Origin: Brevibacterium permense
GTDB taxonomy: Bacteria > Actinomycetota > Actinomycetes > Actinomycetales > Brevibacteriaceae
Length of the DNA: 64,000 bases
NCBI RefSeq assembly: GCF_025506275.1
Contig: NZ_QYCP01000096.1
Location: 124,001-188,000, forward strand
Reading direction: 5' to 3'
Part shown: positions 7,302 to 15,809 of the stretch, piece after piece
How positions within the stretch are numbered: the first letter of the stretch is position 1
Layout of the letters: each line of letters starts with the position of its first letter
The notes under the pieces: generated by a model
What the model saw: only the letters and a program-made list of their open reading frames with translations
What the model was told of the DNA's origin: nothing
The model's database searches: none
Position numbers and translations under genes: made by a program

Positions 7302-8710
7302 TTCCCCGCCCCGTCCTGTCTCGCGGCGGCAGCAGATTGGTCGGCCGCCTCGGTGAGAGCGGGAGTGCGGCGTCCGGGCCAGCTCATCAGCGGGATCGCG
7401 CGGATCGAGAATGCGACGGCGATGAGCAGGACGAACGTGGCCATGAGGTTGATCCACAGGAATCCGCCGGCGCCGAGCACGGACCCGGCCATCGCCGCCA
7501 TGAGCGCCCCGCCGAGGTTCATCGCCGAATCCGAAGCGCCCTGGAGCGGCACCTTCGCATGCGTCGGCACCGAGGCGGTGAGCAGGGACGAGCCGCCGAT
7601 GAGGAACATCGACCACCCGATTCCGAGCAGCGACAGCGCGGTCGACAGCAGCACCATCGACGACTCCGGGGCCACCGCATCGATGACGCCGAGGGCGATC
7701 GTGAGAACGAAGATGCCGGCCCCACCAGCGATGACGACGCCCGAACCCCACCGGTCGGCCATCCAGCCGAAGACAGGGGAGAGGGCATACATGCCGGCGA
7801 TGTGGATGCTCACGACGATGCCGATCGCCCCGAGGCTGAACTCCTGGTGGTCCATGTGCACCGGGGTCATGACCATGACGTTGGTCATCATCATCTGTCC
7901 CGCGACGATCGTGATCATCGCGAACAGCGGCACCGGGCGGGCCAGAGCGAAGCGCAGCGCTTCGCCGAGTCTCATCTGAGGTGGAGCGGCCGCCTCGGCG
8001 GTGGACGTAGTGGAGTTGTCGGTCGCAGCGGAATCCCTCGCCGAGGCGGCCCCGTCCTTGTCCTCGGTCGTGCCTTCACCATCGCGGTCGGGATCGTCGA
8101 GCCTCGGTTCGCCCGGGTGGTCGGTGCCGGCGGCCACGGACTTCGTCAGGGTCGATGCTGACAGCGTGGCCAACGCGAACGCGACCATGGAGATGAGGTA
8201 GGGCCCGGCGAGGCCGTTCATGCCGAGTGTCTCGCCGAGGTGGGCGCCGGGGGCGGTGAAGCTCGGGCCGAGGACGGAGCCGACCGTCGTTGCCCACACC
8301 ACCAGGGACATCGCACGACCGGCGGCGGACGGGTCGGCGAGGTCGACGGCGGCGTAACGAGCCTGCAGGCCCGAGGCGGTCGAGGACCCGCACATCATCA
8401 TCCCGAGCATGAACAGCGGGAGGAGCTGTAGGGCGACACCGACGAGGACGACCACGGCGCCGAGCGTGCCGATGCCGAAGCCCAAGGTCAGCGCCTTGCG
8501 ACGGCCGGAACGTCCAGCGAGCACGGCGAGGGGATAGGCAATGAGACCGGCTCCGAGGATGACGCTCATCTGCGCGAATCCGGCCATCGACGTCTGCCCG
8601 GTGATCTCTTCGGCAAGCAGTCCGCCGACGGCATACCCGGAGGCGATGCCGGCTCCCGAGAGGAGCTGGGCAGTGATGAGTTTGGCCTGTTCGCGGATGT
8701 GGCTGGTCAT
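7298..8710 (-). CDS. MFS transporter coupled to GntR regulator
   Basis: A 470-residue, 12-helix MFS protein. The central cytoplasmic loop (about residues 205-250) is long, acidic and threonine/alanine-rich, and its DNA holds two copies of the recurrent CGCCGAGGC word (near 7991 and 8037). The N-terminal half has the motif A-like AGRSGRRKALTLGFGIG. The downstream FCD-type GntR gene overlaps by 4 bp, which suggests the substrate, or something derived from it, is a small organic acid or sugar acid. Substrate not identifiable from sequence. Confidence 0.85.
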   Translation of the reverse strand: MTSHIREQAKLITAQLLSGAGIASGYAVGGLLAEEITGQTSMAGFAQMSVILGAGLIAYPLAVLAGRSGRRKALTLGFGIGTLGAVVVLVGVALQLLPLFMLGMMMCGSSTASGLQARYAAVDLADPSAAGRAMSLVVWATTVGSVLGPSFTAPGAHLGETLGMNGLAGPYLISMVAFALATLSASTLTKSVAAGTDHPGEPRLDDPDRDGEGTTEDKDGAASARDSAATDNSTTSTAEAAAPPQMRLGEALRFALARPVPLFAMITIVAGQMMMTNVMVMTPVHMDHQEFSLGAIGIVVSIHIAGMYALSPVFGWMADRWGSGVVIAGGAGIFVLTIALGVIDAVAPESSMVLLSTALSLLGIGWSMFLIGGSSLLTASVPTHAKVPLQGASDSAMNLGGALMAAMAGSVLGAGGFLWINLMATFVLLIAVAFSIRAIPLMSWPGRRTPALTEAADQSAAAARQDGAGK

Positions 8711-8754
8711 GGTGGTCTCACGTCGTCGTGGTGGTCAGGGCTTACTCACATTAA

Positions 8755-8777
8755 CTTGCATCCATCTTGGATACAAG
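8755..8777. promoter_or_regulatory. Inverted repeat, likely GntR operator
   Basis: CTTGCATCC (8755-8763) and GGATACAAG (8769-8777) are inverted 9-bp arms with one mismatch and a 5-bp spacer. It lies 45 bp upstream of the MFS-GntR operon, in the position and style (TTG-ATCC/GGAT-CAA) of FCD-GntR operators. It also covers the region where a normal start of the divergent crotonase gene should be, which supports that gene being truncated. Confidence 0.6.
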
Positions 8778-8778
8778 A

Positions 8779-9456
8779 GTGAGTCCGGCCGCAGGGAGGG
8801 ACGCCTTCACCGAGGCGGGTGCTGACGAGAGCTTGCGCGCGGTCCTGCTTACCTCGGCTGGCGGACGCGGATTCTCAGCCGGAATGGACACCGCACAATT
8901 CGCACACACGAGTGCGTCGAGAGCGTACGCGACGATCAGCCGCCTCGGCGAGGTGTGCGAAGCGATCAAGGACTGCGCCCTTCCGGTCGCCGCCGCCATC
9001 GACGGATACTGCATCGGCGGTGCCGCCGAGATCGCCGCAGCCTCGGACTTCCGCATCGGCAGCCAGGACTCCTGGTATGCGACGCCCGAGGTGCGCATCG
9101 GCATCCCCTCGGCGCTCGAGTCGGTCAACCTCCACCGCCTGATGGGATGGACGAAGGCGACAGAGTTCGTGCTCACCGGCAACCGTTTCACTGCCGCTGA
9201 CATGCTCGCCTGCGGCTTCCTCAACGACTCCGTCGACGGGCCGGTCGAGGAGCGCGCACTCGAGCTGCTGCGCGACACCACGCGCGCCGATCGGACCGTC
9301 ATCGCGCACCAGAAGCGACTGCTGCGGACGTGGAAGAACACCCTCAAGGCGCAGGCGATTGCCGACAGCAAGAAGGAGTTCGCGCTCGCCTTCGCCGCGA
9401 AGAACCAGACTGCCGACCCCGGCTCGGGCGACTCAGACCCTGAGGGCAGAGTCTGA
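8779..9456 (+). pseudogene. N-terminally truncated enoyl-CoA hydratase/isomerase
   Basis: The frame encodes about 225 residues of a crotonase-superfamily protein. It retains the oxyanion-hole strand FSAGMDTAQFA, the second oxyanion glycine segment AAIDGYCIGGAAEIAAASDFRIG, and EVRIGIPSALESVNLHRLMG. It lacks the usual first 30-35 residues (the VxLNRPxxxNAL strand pair). The frame opens only at TTG 8767 or GTG 8779, inside or beside the GntR operator. I infer a 5' deletion. The C-terminus is complete but ends in an acidic tail. It may still be transcribed with the thioesterase gene 44 bp downstream. Confidence 0.6.
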
Positions 9457-9500
9457 GGTCGGGCAGAATGGTGGAAACGCTCAACGACTGAGGAGATTGC

Positions 9501-10307
9501 ATGACAGACAACGAGGTCAGCCCGCTTCCCGAGGCCTTCTACCTTCCGCGCGGCGAGGACGAATTCGACTCCACACGTGCGACGACGAGCCCGTGGGATG
9601 AGGCGATGCAGCACGGCGGCCCACCGGCAGCGCTGCTCGCCCGTGCCGTCGAACGAGTCCGTGAGGACGACGCGATGAGCATCGGCCGGCTCACGATCGA
9701 CATGCTCGGCCCCATCCGGCAGGGTCGCATCCGCACCGAGGCGACCATCGTGCGTCCGGGCAAGCGCATCGAACTCGTCGAGGCGAAGCTCTGGGCCGAG
9801 GACCGCCTCGCCGTGACCGCGACAGCGTGGAGGATGCGGTCCACCCCGGAATCTAGCTCCGAGGTGGCCTCGACCTTCGACACGTCCGCTGTGCCGGGCC
9901 CGCAGGAACAGAAGTACTTCCCCGGTATCAGCCCCGACTGGGGGTATGGCCGTGCCATCGAGTGGCGCTTCGTCTCCGGCGGTCTCCAGGAACTCGGGGC
10001 GGCCGACGTCTGGGTGCGACCGCGCATCCCGCTCGTCGCTGGTGAGGAGACGAGCCCGATCCAACGCTTCGTCATCGCTGCGGACTCGGCGAACGGCGTC
10101 TCAGCGGCGGTGCCGTTCGGCGAGTGGACGTTCATTCCGCCGTCACTGTCGCTGACCTTCGCTCGCGAACCGCGGTCGGAGTGGCTGAACATGAATGCCC
10201 GCACCCACGTCGGCCCTGATGGGCGCGGTGTCACGGACGGTGATCTGGCCGACGAGCACGGATATGTCGGATCGGTGACCCAGCCGCTGCTCATTGCCCG
10301 GCTCTGA
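9501..10307 (+). CDS. TesB-like acyl-CoA thioesterase (double hotdog)
   Basis: A 268-residue protein of the TesB/4HBT-like thioesterase family, with two hotdog halves (about residues 30-120 and 150-268). Recognisable segments are HGGPPAALLARAVERV, TIDMLGPIRQGRIRTEATIVRPGKRIELVEAKLW and WVRPRIPLVAGEETSPIQRFVIAADSANG. It would hydrolyse acyl-CoA thioesters in the cytoplasm. The ATG is preceded by GAGGAGATTGC. The truncated crotonase immediately upstream suggests a former fatty-acid or acyl-CoA operon. Confidence 0.82.
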   Translation: MTDNEVSPLPEAFYLPRGEDEFDSTRATTSPWDEAMQHGGPPAALLARAVERVREDDAMSIGRLTIDMLGPIRQGRIRTEATIVRPGKRIELVEAKLWAEDRLAVTATAWRMRSTPESSSEVASTFDTSAVPGPQEQKYFPGISPDWGYGRAIEWRFVSGGLQELGAADVWVRPRIPLVAGEETSPIQRFVIAADSANGVSAAVPFGEWTFIPPSLSLTFAREPRSEWLNMNARTHVGPDGRGVTDGDLADEHGYVGSVTQPLLIARL

Positions 10308-10322
10308 GGTTTCCCGCCAGTC

Positions 10323-11123
10323 ATGGAATTCCTCGGACTCGTCCTCGTCGGCTGTCTCGTCGGCCTGACCACCGTGCTCTTCGGGTTCGGCGGCGGCTTC
10401 GTCACGGTCCCGATCATCACCCTCGTCGATGCGGATCTCGGACATGACACGGCACGGGTGGCGGCGGCCACCTCGGCGTTGGTGATGCTTGTCAATGCGA
10501 TCGTCGCGACGGTGTCGACGAAGCGATCGACGCTCGCTCACCTGAACGGGCGATGGTGGCTGCTCGGGCTGCTCGCGCTGGGCGGGGGATTGGGGGCGTT
10601 CGCAGGACGATTCGCACCGGACACGCTGCTGCAGTGGGGGTTTGTCGCGTATATCGCGGCCACGGCCATAGATCTGCTCGCCCGGCCCGGATTCTTCCGG
10701 CGCAAGGCCGCGGTCGTCGATAACGTTGGCGAAGTCAGCGAGGGAGGCCGCGGTATCGCAGCGATCTGGGGTGTGCCGATCGGTGGGTTGGCCTCGTTCC
10801 TCGGTGTCGGAGGGTCGGTGATGACGGTGCCGATGATGCGCCGGTCCGGGGCGACGATGACCGTGGCCACAACCCTGGCCAACCCGCTGACATTGGTGAT
10901 CATGAGCCCGGCCGTGCTCGTGACGATCCTGACCCCGGCAGCGATCGATGCTCCGGGTGTCGTCGGCTCGCTTGATTTGGTGGCGGCCGCGGCGCTGCTC
11001 ATCGGCGGACTGCCGGTCATCGTGTTCCTGCGTCGCCGGGTGCCGAAGATCCCCGAGATCCTCCACGCCTGGGGCTACTTCGTGCTGCTCTTGGCGGCTG
11101 GGGTAGTCGTCGCCGTGGCGTGA
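10323..11123 (+). CDS. TSUP (TauE/SafE) family permease
   Basis: A 266-residue membrane protein of the TSUP sulfite/sulfoacetate exporter family, with about eight helices. The family signature FGFGGGFVTVP appears near the N-terminus and its repeat SFLGVGGSVMTVPMM in the second half. Substrates in the family include sulfite, sulfoacetate and other organosulfonates; none can be assigned here. It starts 15 bp after the thioesterase stop, so cotranscription is possible. Confidence 0.87.
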   Translation: MEFLGLVLVGCLVGLTTVLFGFGGGFVTVPIITLVDADLGHDTARVAAATSALVMLVNAIVATVSTKRSTLAHLNGRWWLLGLLALGGGLGAFAGRFAPDTLLQWGFVAYIAATAIDLLARPGFFRRKAAVVDNVGEVSEGGRGIAAIWGVPIGGLASFLGVGGSVMTVPMMRRSGATMTVATTLANPLTLVIMSPAVLVTILTPAAIDAPGVVGSLDLVAAAALLIGGLPVIVFLRRRVPKIPEILHAWGYFVLLLAAGVVVAVA

Positions 11124-11134
11124 TGGGCGGGCGC

Positions 11135-11264
11135 CGACCGCGCACGCTAGCGTCGACCGCTCACCTCAGCCACATTCGTGTTTACCGACCGCTCACCTTA
11201 GCGTCGACCGCTCGCCGTATAGTTTGTGCGCTCGCCGCTAACTCGAGCGGTCGGCGGAGGTGAG
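11135..11264. repeat. Degenerate 19-bp minisatellite between genes
   Basis: A unit close to CGACCGCTCACCTTAGCGT starts at 11135, 11154, 11186 and 11205, with a weaker copy near 11228. The step is 19 bp between adjacent units, with one 13-bp interruption. An inverted copy (GAGCGGTCGGCGGAGGTGAG) lies at 11245-11264. The array lies between convergent gene ends, so it may form secondary structure at 3' ends. Confidence 0.7.
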
Positions 11265-11277
11265 TTGGAGAAAATGC

Positions 11278-11934
11278 TCAGCTGTCCCACCGGCGCCTGC
11301 GCAGGACGGGAGGCAAGCCGAAGTAGATCGGCGGACGTACCAATGCAGGACGCGGAGTTCCCGAGGAAACAGCAGGTGGTGAGGTCTTCGGCCTGGAGCT
11401 GTCTTCGCCATCTTCGCATTCGCTCGCCCCCAGCGTCCACGCGCTTTCCCAGCTGATGAGTTCGCCGGCGTGGCAGACGGGGTCGCCTCCGCTCGACGGC
11501 GGTTCGGCCCACATCCACAAGTTGATCCCGTACTCCATGAGAACCAGCTTGCTGCCGGACTCTCGTGAAGAATTCTCCTTGACCAAAGCCGCCCGCAGTG
11601 TCGCCGAGGCGTTCTCGAGTTCCGTCCACCCGTCCTGCCGATGTGGCAGGAACACCCACGTCCCAGCGGGGACGCGATTGGGCACTAGCCCTTCGGCGGC
11701 GGCGATCTCAATCGAGTCCCCGAACGCATCGAGCATTTCCCCGAAGCACGCACGGGCCACCTCGGGGGAGGGCGCGACGATGAGGAGGTGGGCCGCCTCG
11801 GCGCGCACCTCCTCCAGTGAAAGATGCGTGAACGGATTCGCACGCATCGTCCCGAGCACCTGCGTCCAGTGCCCCGGCACCATCCCATCGGCAAGGAACC
11901 CGCTGGTGCGCGGGCGCTCCTCATCGTGTCGCAT
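11278..11934 (-). CDS. Hypothetical protein
   Basis: A 218-residue protein I do not recognise. It starts MRHDEERPRTSGFLADGMVP, contains an alpha/beta-looking middle (EEVRAEAAHLLIVAPSPEVARACFGEM) and a conserved-looking aromatic stretch (KLVLMEYGINLWMWAEPP), and ends in a proline/arginine-rich tail that may be out-of-family sequence. I choose the ATG at 11934 because AGGAGGA lies six bases upstream. That ribosome-binding site is part of a CGCCGAGGC-containing block at 11941-11957. No signal peptide or membrane helix is visible. Confidence 0.6.
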   Translation of the reverse strand: MRHDEERPRTSGFLADGMVPGHWTQVLGTMRANPFTHLSLEEVRAEAAHLLIVAPSPEVARACFGEMLDAFGDSIEIAAAEGLVPNRVPAGTWVFLPHRQDGWTELENASATLRAALVKENSSRESGSKLVLMEYGINLWMWAEPPSSGGDPVCHAGELISWESAWTLGASECEDGEDSSRPKTSPPAVSSGTPRPALVRPPIYFGLPPVLRRRRWDS

Positions 11935-12084
11935 CGAAAATCCTCCTCGCCGAGGCGGCCCACCGTTCCCTCCCATCATGCACCCACCCGTCGGTCGCGG
12001 AGGGGCGCTGGGAAGAAGACGGCCGGAGCGCGCCGAAAGCGGGCCACACCGTGGACTAGCAGAGCCTCGCCCTCGAAAGATGGG

Positions 12085-12288
12085 TCAGGAGAACACACCC
12101 CAGGCGACCACAATGACGAGAATGACTCCGGCCGACCAGACCCAGGGGCTGCCGAAATTGACGGTCCATCCCCAGCCGTAGCGCTTCGGAATCAGCGGAG
12201 CGCGATCTCGCATCGATGCGTAGAAAAGGCCCAGCTTCCAGTTGGAATCGTCCTGGCGGAGGGCCTCAACGTCGGGATCCTCGCTCAT
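12085..12288 (-). CDS. DUF5808-domain small membrane protein
   Basis: A 67-residue protein with the DUF5808 signature: NWKLGLFYASMRDRAPLIPK followed by RYGWGWTVNFGSP, then a single C-terminal membrane helix (VWSAGVILVIVVAWGVF). Proteins of this family are widespread in Gram-positive bacteria and have no known function. It is a monocistronic gene on the minus strand, in a region of otherwise unassigned DNA. Confidence 0.8.
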   Translation of the reverse strand: MSEDPDVEALRQDDSNWKLGLFYASMRDRAPLIPKRYGWGWTVNFGSPWVWSAGVILVIVVAWGVFS

Positions 12289-12607
12289 TGAGCATCACGG
12301 CTTTCCAGTTTTCGAAGACAAGTTCAGTTGACAGTCTATGCCCGTGCGCCGCATGTTCAGCGGCTGCTGTCCGATCAGTGTCCCCGCTCGCGATCTGGTG
12401 TTCGTCCGACCTGGTCATTCTGGCACCAAACCAATGTCGTCCGCGTATCTAACGAATGGGATACGTTCCGGCCGATCGAGTGCCACTGACGCTCTGCCGG
12501 TCCTACACTGATCGAAGTGGATCGAGCAGCGGCACTCGTGTCGGCTCGGTCCACGACCACGTCTGAACCATCTCGCTCCACTAGCGAGCCTGCACGCCTG
12601 AAAGTCC
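12289..12607. other. Intergenic region before the secreted nuclease
   Basis: This 319-bp gap has no convincing gene. It contains TTGACA at about 12328, an inverted repeat CGTATC/GATACG (12444-12449 and 12460-12465, 10-bp spacer) and a TACACT box at 12504-12509. The last may start a leader of roughly 95 nt in front of the nuclease gene. The inverted repeat could be a regulator site. Confidence 0.4.
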
Positions 12608-13663
12608 ATGCCCTTGCTCTCTTCCTCACGCCGCACACTCGCGGCACTCGCGGCAGTCCTGTCCCTCGGCCTCCCGACCGGATGCGCCGAGGGTGGCCAA
12701 CCGGCCGTTGATTCCGCCTCATCCAGCGCCGCCGACCCCACACCCGCCCGTGAGGCCCCGGAAGCGAGCGACGCTCCCACGGCATCGGCGGCAGGCGATG
12801 ACGCCGACGAAGCCGGCGAAGAGGACGAAGGCCGCGCGGGAAGCGCGGCGACGGGCACCGCCTCGGCGATGTTGGATGAACTCACGGTAAAGGGCCGGGC
12901 ACCGAAAACCGGGTACGACGGCGACCTGTTCAAATGGCGGTCGGACACCGACCACAACGGCTGCGACACCCGCAACGACGTGCTCCGCCGGGACCTCACG
13001 ACCATCACCCTCAAGGCGGGCACCCGCGGCTGCGTCGTGCTGGCTGGAACGCTTGACGACCCCTATGCCGGTGACACCTACGACTTCGATCGCAGCGCGA
13101 ACGCCGTCGACATCGACCATGTCGTCGCTCGCTCGAACGCCTGGCAGACCGGGGCTTTCAAATTCGACGAGGAGACGCTCAAGGAGTTCGGCAATGACCC
13201 GCTCAATCTGCTCGCCGTCGGCTCAAGCCTCAACCGACAGAAGGGCGACGGCGACGCCGCGACCTGGCTGCCGCCGAACAAGCAGTACCGATGCGAATAC
13301 GTCGCCCGACAGATCACCGTGAAGCACAAATACGAGCTGTGGGTGGTCCCAGCGGAAAAGTCCGCCATGGAACGCGTGCTGGCGAAGTGCGATGACCAGC
13401 CCGCCTTCGCCGAGGATGTCGACTGGCCCGGCCCCGGCGACGGTGACAACGTCACCACGAAGGAAGAGACCCGCCCGGCGAAGCCGAAATCCTCGAGCTC
13501 GGGTTCGTCGTCGAGCGGATCATCAGGTGGCTCATCGAACTCGTCATCCTACTTCGAGACCTGCACGGCCGCCCGCGAAGCCGGTGCCGCGCCCGTTCGC
13601 CGAGGAGACCCCGGCTACGGGTCCCACCTCGACCGCGACGGCGACGGAGTCGGCTGCGAATAG
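12608..13663 (+). CDS. Secreted HNH (GmrSD-type, DUF1524) nuclease lipoprotein with Excalibur domain
   Basis: A 351-residue exported protein. The signal peptide ends in a lipobox-like LPTGC (Cys26). A low-complexity Ala/Asp/Glu linker follows to about residue 85. The DUF1524-like HNH core carries the DIDHVVARSNAW motif (Asp170-His171), NDPLNLLAV (Asn197, Asn200) and LNRQKGDGDAATWLP. After a serine-rich spacer there is a C-terminal Excalibur motif, with the calcium-loop DRDGDGVGCE. Predicted to be a surface-attached DNase, perhaps for nutrient use or biofilm DNA. It has no close operon partner. Confidence 0.85.
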   Translation: MPLLSSSRRTLAALAAVLSLGLPTGCAEGGQPAVDSASSSAADPTPAREAPEASDAPTASAAGDDADEAGEEDEGRAGSAATGTASAMLDELTVKGRAPKTGYDGDLFKWRSDTDHNGCDTRNDVLRRDLTTITLKAGTRGCVVLAGTLDDPYAGDTYDFDRSANAVDIDHVVARSNAWQTGAFKFDEETLKEFGNDPLNLLAVGSSLNRQKGDGDAATWLPPNKQYRCEYVARQITVKHKYELWVVPAEKSAMERVLAKCDDQPAFAEDVDWPGPGDGDNVTTKEETRPAKPKSSSSGSSSSGSSGGSSNSSSYFETCTAAREAGAAPVRRGDPGYGSHLDRDGDGVGCE

Positions 13664-13848
13664 CGGAGGCGTCACGCTCACATTCGCATGGAACCGAAGC
13701 GCGGACTGAGAGCGGTCGCCCTGACGGTGACCGCCTTGGCGAGGGGTGGTGTGCATGAGGTCACAGTCGCTCGGTAATCTGAAGTCGAACACCGTCGCAG
13801 CTGTGACTGCCGACGGCCGCCACGATCATCGACGATGAGGAGATTCCC

Positions 13849-15450
13849 ATGTCCGGACTCGATACCGCCCTGACTCCGTTGCGCTTCCTCGAACGCTCGC
13901 TCGAGGCACACCCGGACCGGGAGGCGATCGTCGACGGGCCCCGCCGCTTCACCTATCGGCAGATGGCTGAGACCGTCCAGAACCTCGCCGAAGGACTCGT
14001 CCGCCGTGGCCTGAAGCCCGGGGACACGGTCGCGGTGCTCGCCCCTAACAGCGCCGAGGCACTCATCGCCCACTACGCGGTCCCGTTGGCCGGCGGCGTG
14101 CTCGTCATGCTCAACACCCGACTGGCGCCGCCCGAGGTCGAATACATCCTCGGCCACAGCGAGGTGAAATTCTTCTTCGGCGATGCCGGACTCCTCCAGC
14201 CGGTCATCGGTGCCGGGGCTGCGAACGCCGTCGAAACGATCGTCGTCCACCCCGACGAGAACGGCACCCCAGGTGAGGTGGCCGCCGCGGATCTCAGCGT
14301 GGAAGCCTACGCCGACTGGACCGCCTCGGCGCCTGAATCACCACGAGCCTACGAAGTCGAGGACGAAACGGCGACGATCACCGTCAACTACACCTCGGGC
14401 ACGACGGGGCGGCCGAAGGGCGTGATGTACACCCACCGCGGGGCGTACCTGAACTCGCTCGGCGAGGTCATCACGCAGGACTTCCCGGCTCTGACCAAGT
14501 ACCTGTGGACGCTGCCGATGTTCCACTGCAACGGCTGGTGCACGACCTGGGCGCTGACCGCGGTGTCGGGCACGCACGTGTGCATCCGAGCCGTGCGCGG
14601 GCCAGAAGCCTGGCGGCTCATCGACGAAGAGAAGGTCACGCGGATGGCCGGTGCTCCCGTCGTGCTCAACACCATCGCCGGGGCCAAGGAGGCCCACGAC
14701 CTGGGTGGAACGCTGTCCATCACCACGGCCGGTGCCCCGCCGTCGCCGACGACGATCGCCCTCCTCGAGGGCCTCGGCATCGAGGTCATCCACGTCTACG
14801 GGCTCACCGAATCCTACGGCCCGTACTCCTCGTGCGAACCGCAGCCCGAATGGACCGGCCTGCCCGTTGAGGAGCGCGCGAAGTTGAAGTCCCGACAGGG
14901 GATCGGCATGATCAGCGCCGAGCGCATGCGCGTGGTCGAGCTGCGCGACGACGACGTGCTCACTGACGTGCCGCGTGACGGGGTGACGATGGGCGAGATC
15001 GTCATGCGCGGCAACAACGTCATGAAGGGCTACTTCAATGCGCCAGAAGCCACCGCCGAGGCGTTCCGCGGCGGCTGGTTCCACACGGGTGACCTCGCCG
15101 TGATGCACGAGGACGGGTACGTCCAGATCCTCGACCGTGCCAAGGACATCGTCATCTCCGGCGGAGAGAACATCTCCACGATCGAGGTCGAGCAGTCCCT
15201 CGTCGCTCACGAATCCGTCGCCGAGGCGGCCGTGGTCGGAATGCCCGACGAGAAGTGGGGACAGCGACCGTTGGCCTACGTCGTCCTTGCGCCCGGCAAC
15301 GAGGTGGCCGAAGCCGATCTCATCGCATTCGTCAAGACCCGAATCGCCTCGTACAAGGCACCGGCCGGGGTCGAATTCGTCGACGAGCTGCCGACGACGT
15401 CGACCGGCAAGATCCGCAAGAACGCACTACGGGAGATGGCGGGGAGCTGA
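13849..15450 (+). CDS. Acyl-CoA synthetase (AMP-forming, fatty-acid-CoA ligase type)
   Basis: A 533-residue ANL-superfamily ligase that would activate a carboxylic acid to acyl-CoA via an acyl-adenylate. Visible are the P-loop TSGTTGRPKGVMYTHR (about residue 180), the A5-like motif VYGLTESYGP, the adenylate-binding WFHTGDLAV, and the C-terminal hinge/lysine region SGGENISTIEVEQ with the terminal TSTGKIRKNALR. Length and motifs fit medium/long-chain acid ligases (FadD-like, AlkK-like). The ATG follows GAGGAGATTCCC. Possibly linked functionally to the thioesterases at 9.5 and 16-17 kb. Confidence 0.9.
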   Translation: MSGLDTALTPLRFLERSLEAHPDREAIVDGPRRFTYRQMAETVQNLAEGLVRRGLKPGDTVAVLAPNSAEALIAHYAVPLAGGVLVMLNTRLAPPEVEYILGHSEVKFFFGDAGLLQPVIGAGAANAVETIVVHPDENGTPGEVAAADLSVEAYADWTASAPESPRAYEVEDETATITVNYTSGTTGRPKGVMYTHRGAYLNSLGEVITQDFPALTKYLWTLPMFHCNGWCTTWALTAVSGTHVCIRAVRGPEAWRLIDEEKVTRMAGAPVVLNTIAGAKEAHDLGGTLSITTAGAPPSPTTIALLEGLGIEVIHVYGLTESYGPYSSCEPQPEWTGLPVEERAKLKSRQGIGMISAERMRVVELRDDDVLTDVPRDGVTMGEIVMRGNNVMKGYFNAPEATAEAFRGGWFHTGDLAVMHEDGYVQILDRAKDIVISGGENISTIEVEQSLVAHESVAEAAVVGMPDEKWGQRPLAYVVLAPGNEVAEADLIAFVKTRIASYKAPAGVEFVDELPTTSTGKIRKNALREMAGS

Positions 15451-15463
15451 GGCCTACTCATGG

Positions 15464-15483
15464 ATATATCACGAATGATATAT
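15464..15483. promoter_or_regulatory. Inverted repeat, likely toxin-antitoxin operator
   Basis: ATATATC (15464-15470) and GATATAT (15477-15483) are perfect inverted arms with a 6-bp spacer, just before the toxin frame. AT-rich palindromes of this form upstream of the toxin gene are the usual autoregulatory sites of HigBA-type modules. Confidence 0.6.
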
Positions 15484-15489
15484 ATCTGT

Positions 15490-15768
15490 ATGGTCGAATG
15501 GACGATCGAAGTCTCTCGTGAGGTGGTGAAATGACTGGAATCATTGAGTGACACTGACTTCCGGATTGCGGATCGACACCTGAAGAACCTGGCGGAGCAT
15601 GGGACGGTGCTCGGAATGCCGCGTTCCAGAAGTCTCGGTGGAAGGTTGCACGAACTCAGATTCCAATGCCAGAACGTCGAAAGAAGGATTACGTACACAT
15701 TCGACCCCGGACGGCGGGTCATCACGTTGACCACCTTCCGCAAACAACGAAGCAGTGAGCAGAAATAG
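15490..15768 (+). pseudogene. HigB/Gp49-type toxin gene with an internal TGA
   Basis: From ATG 15490 the frame reads MVEWTIEVSREVVK, then TGA (15532-15534), then LESLSDTDFRIADRHLKNLA and on to ITYTFDPGRRVITLTTFRKQ, stop at 15766. The two halves are in the same frame. The stop sits where this RelE-superfamily (PF05973-like) toxin family normally has the Trp of a WL pair, so one G-to-A change (TGG to TGA) explains it. Restart at TTG 15544 could give a 74-residue fragment without the first helix. An antitoxin-like gene, also broken, follows. Confidence 0.72.
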
Positions 15769-15809
15769 GTCGCGAGAGCACGACTGGCATCGAGGAGGTG
15801 GCGGAGAAA

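Noticed and set aside
11135..11264. CRISPR array
   Set aside because: Units are 19 bp, degenerate and directly adjacent without unique spacers, and no cas gene is present.
13668..15210. Long antisense frames across the acyl-CoA ligase
   Set aside because: The plus-strand ligase has all expected motifs; the antisense frames have none.
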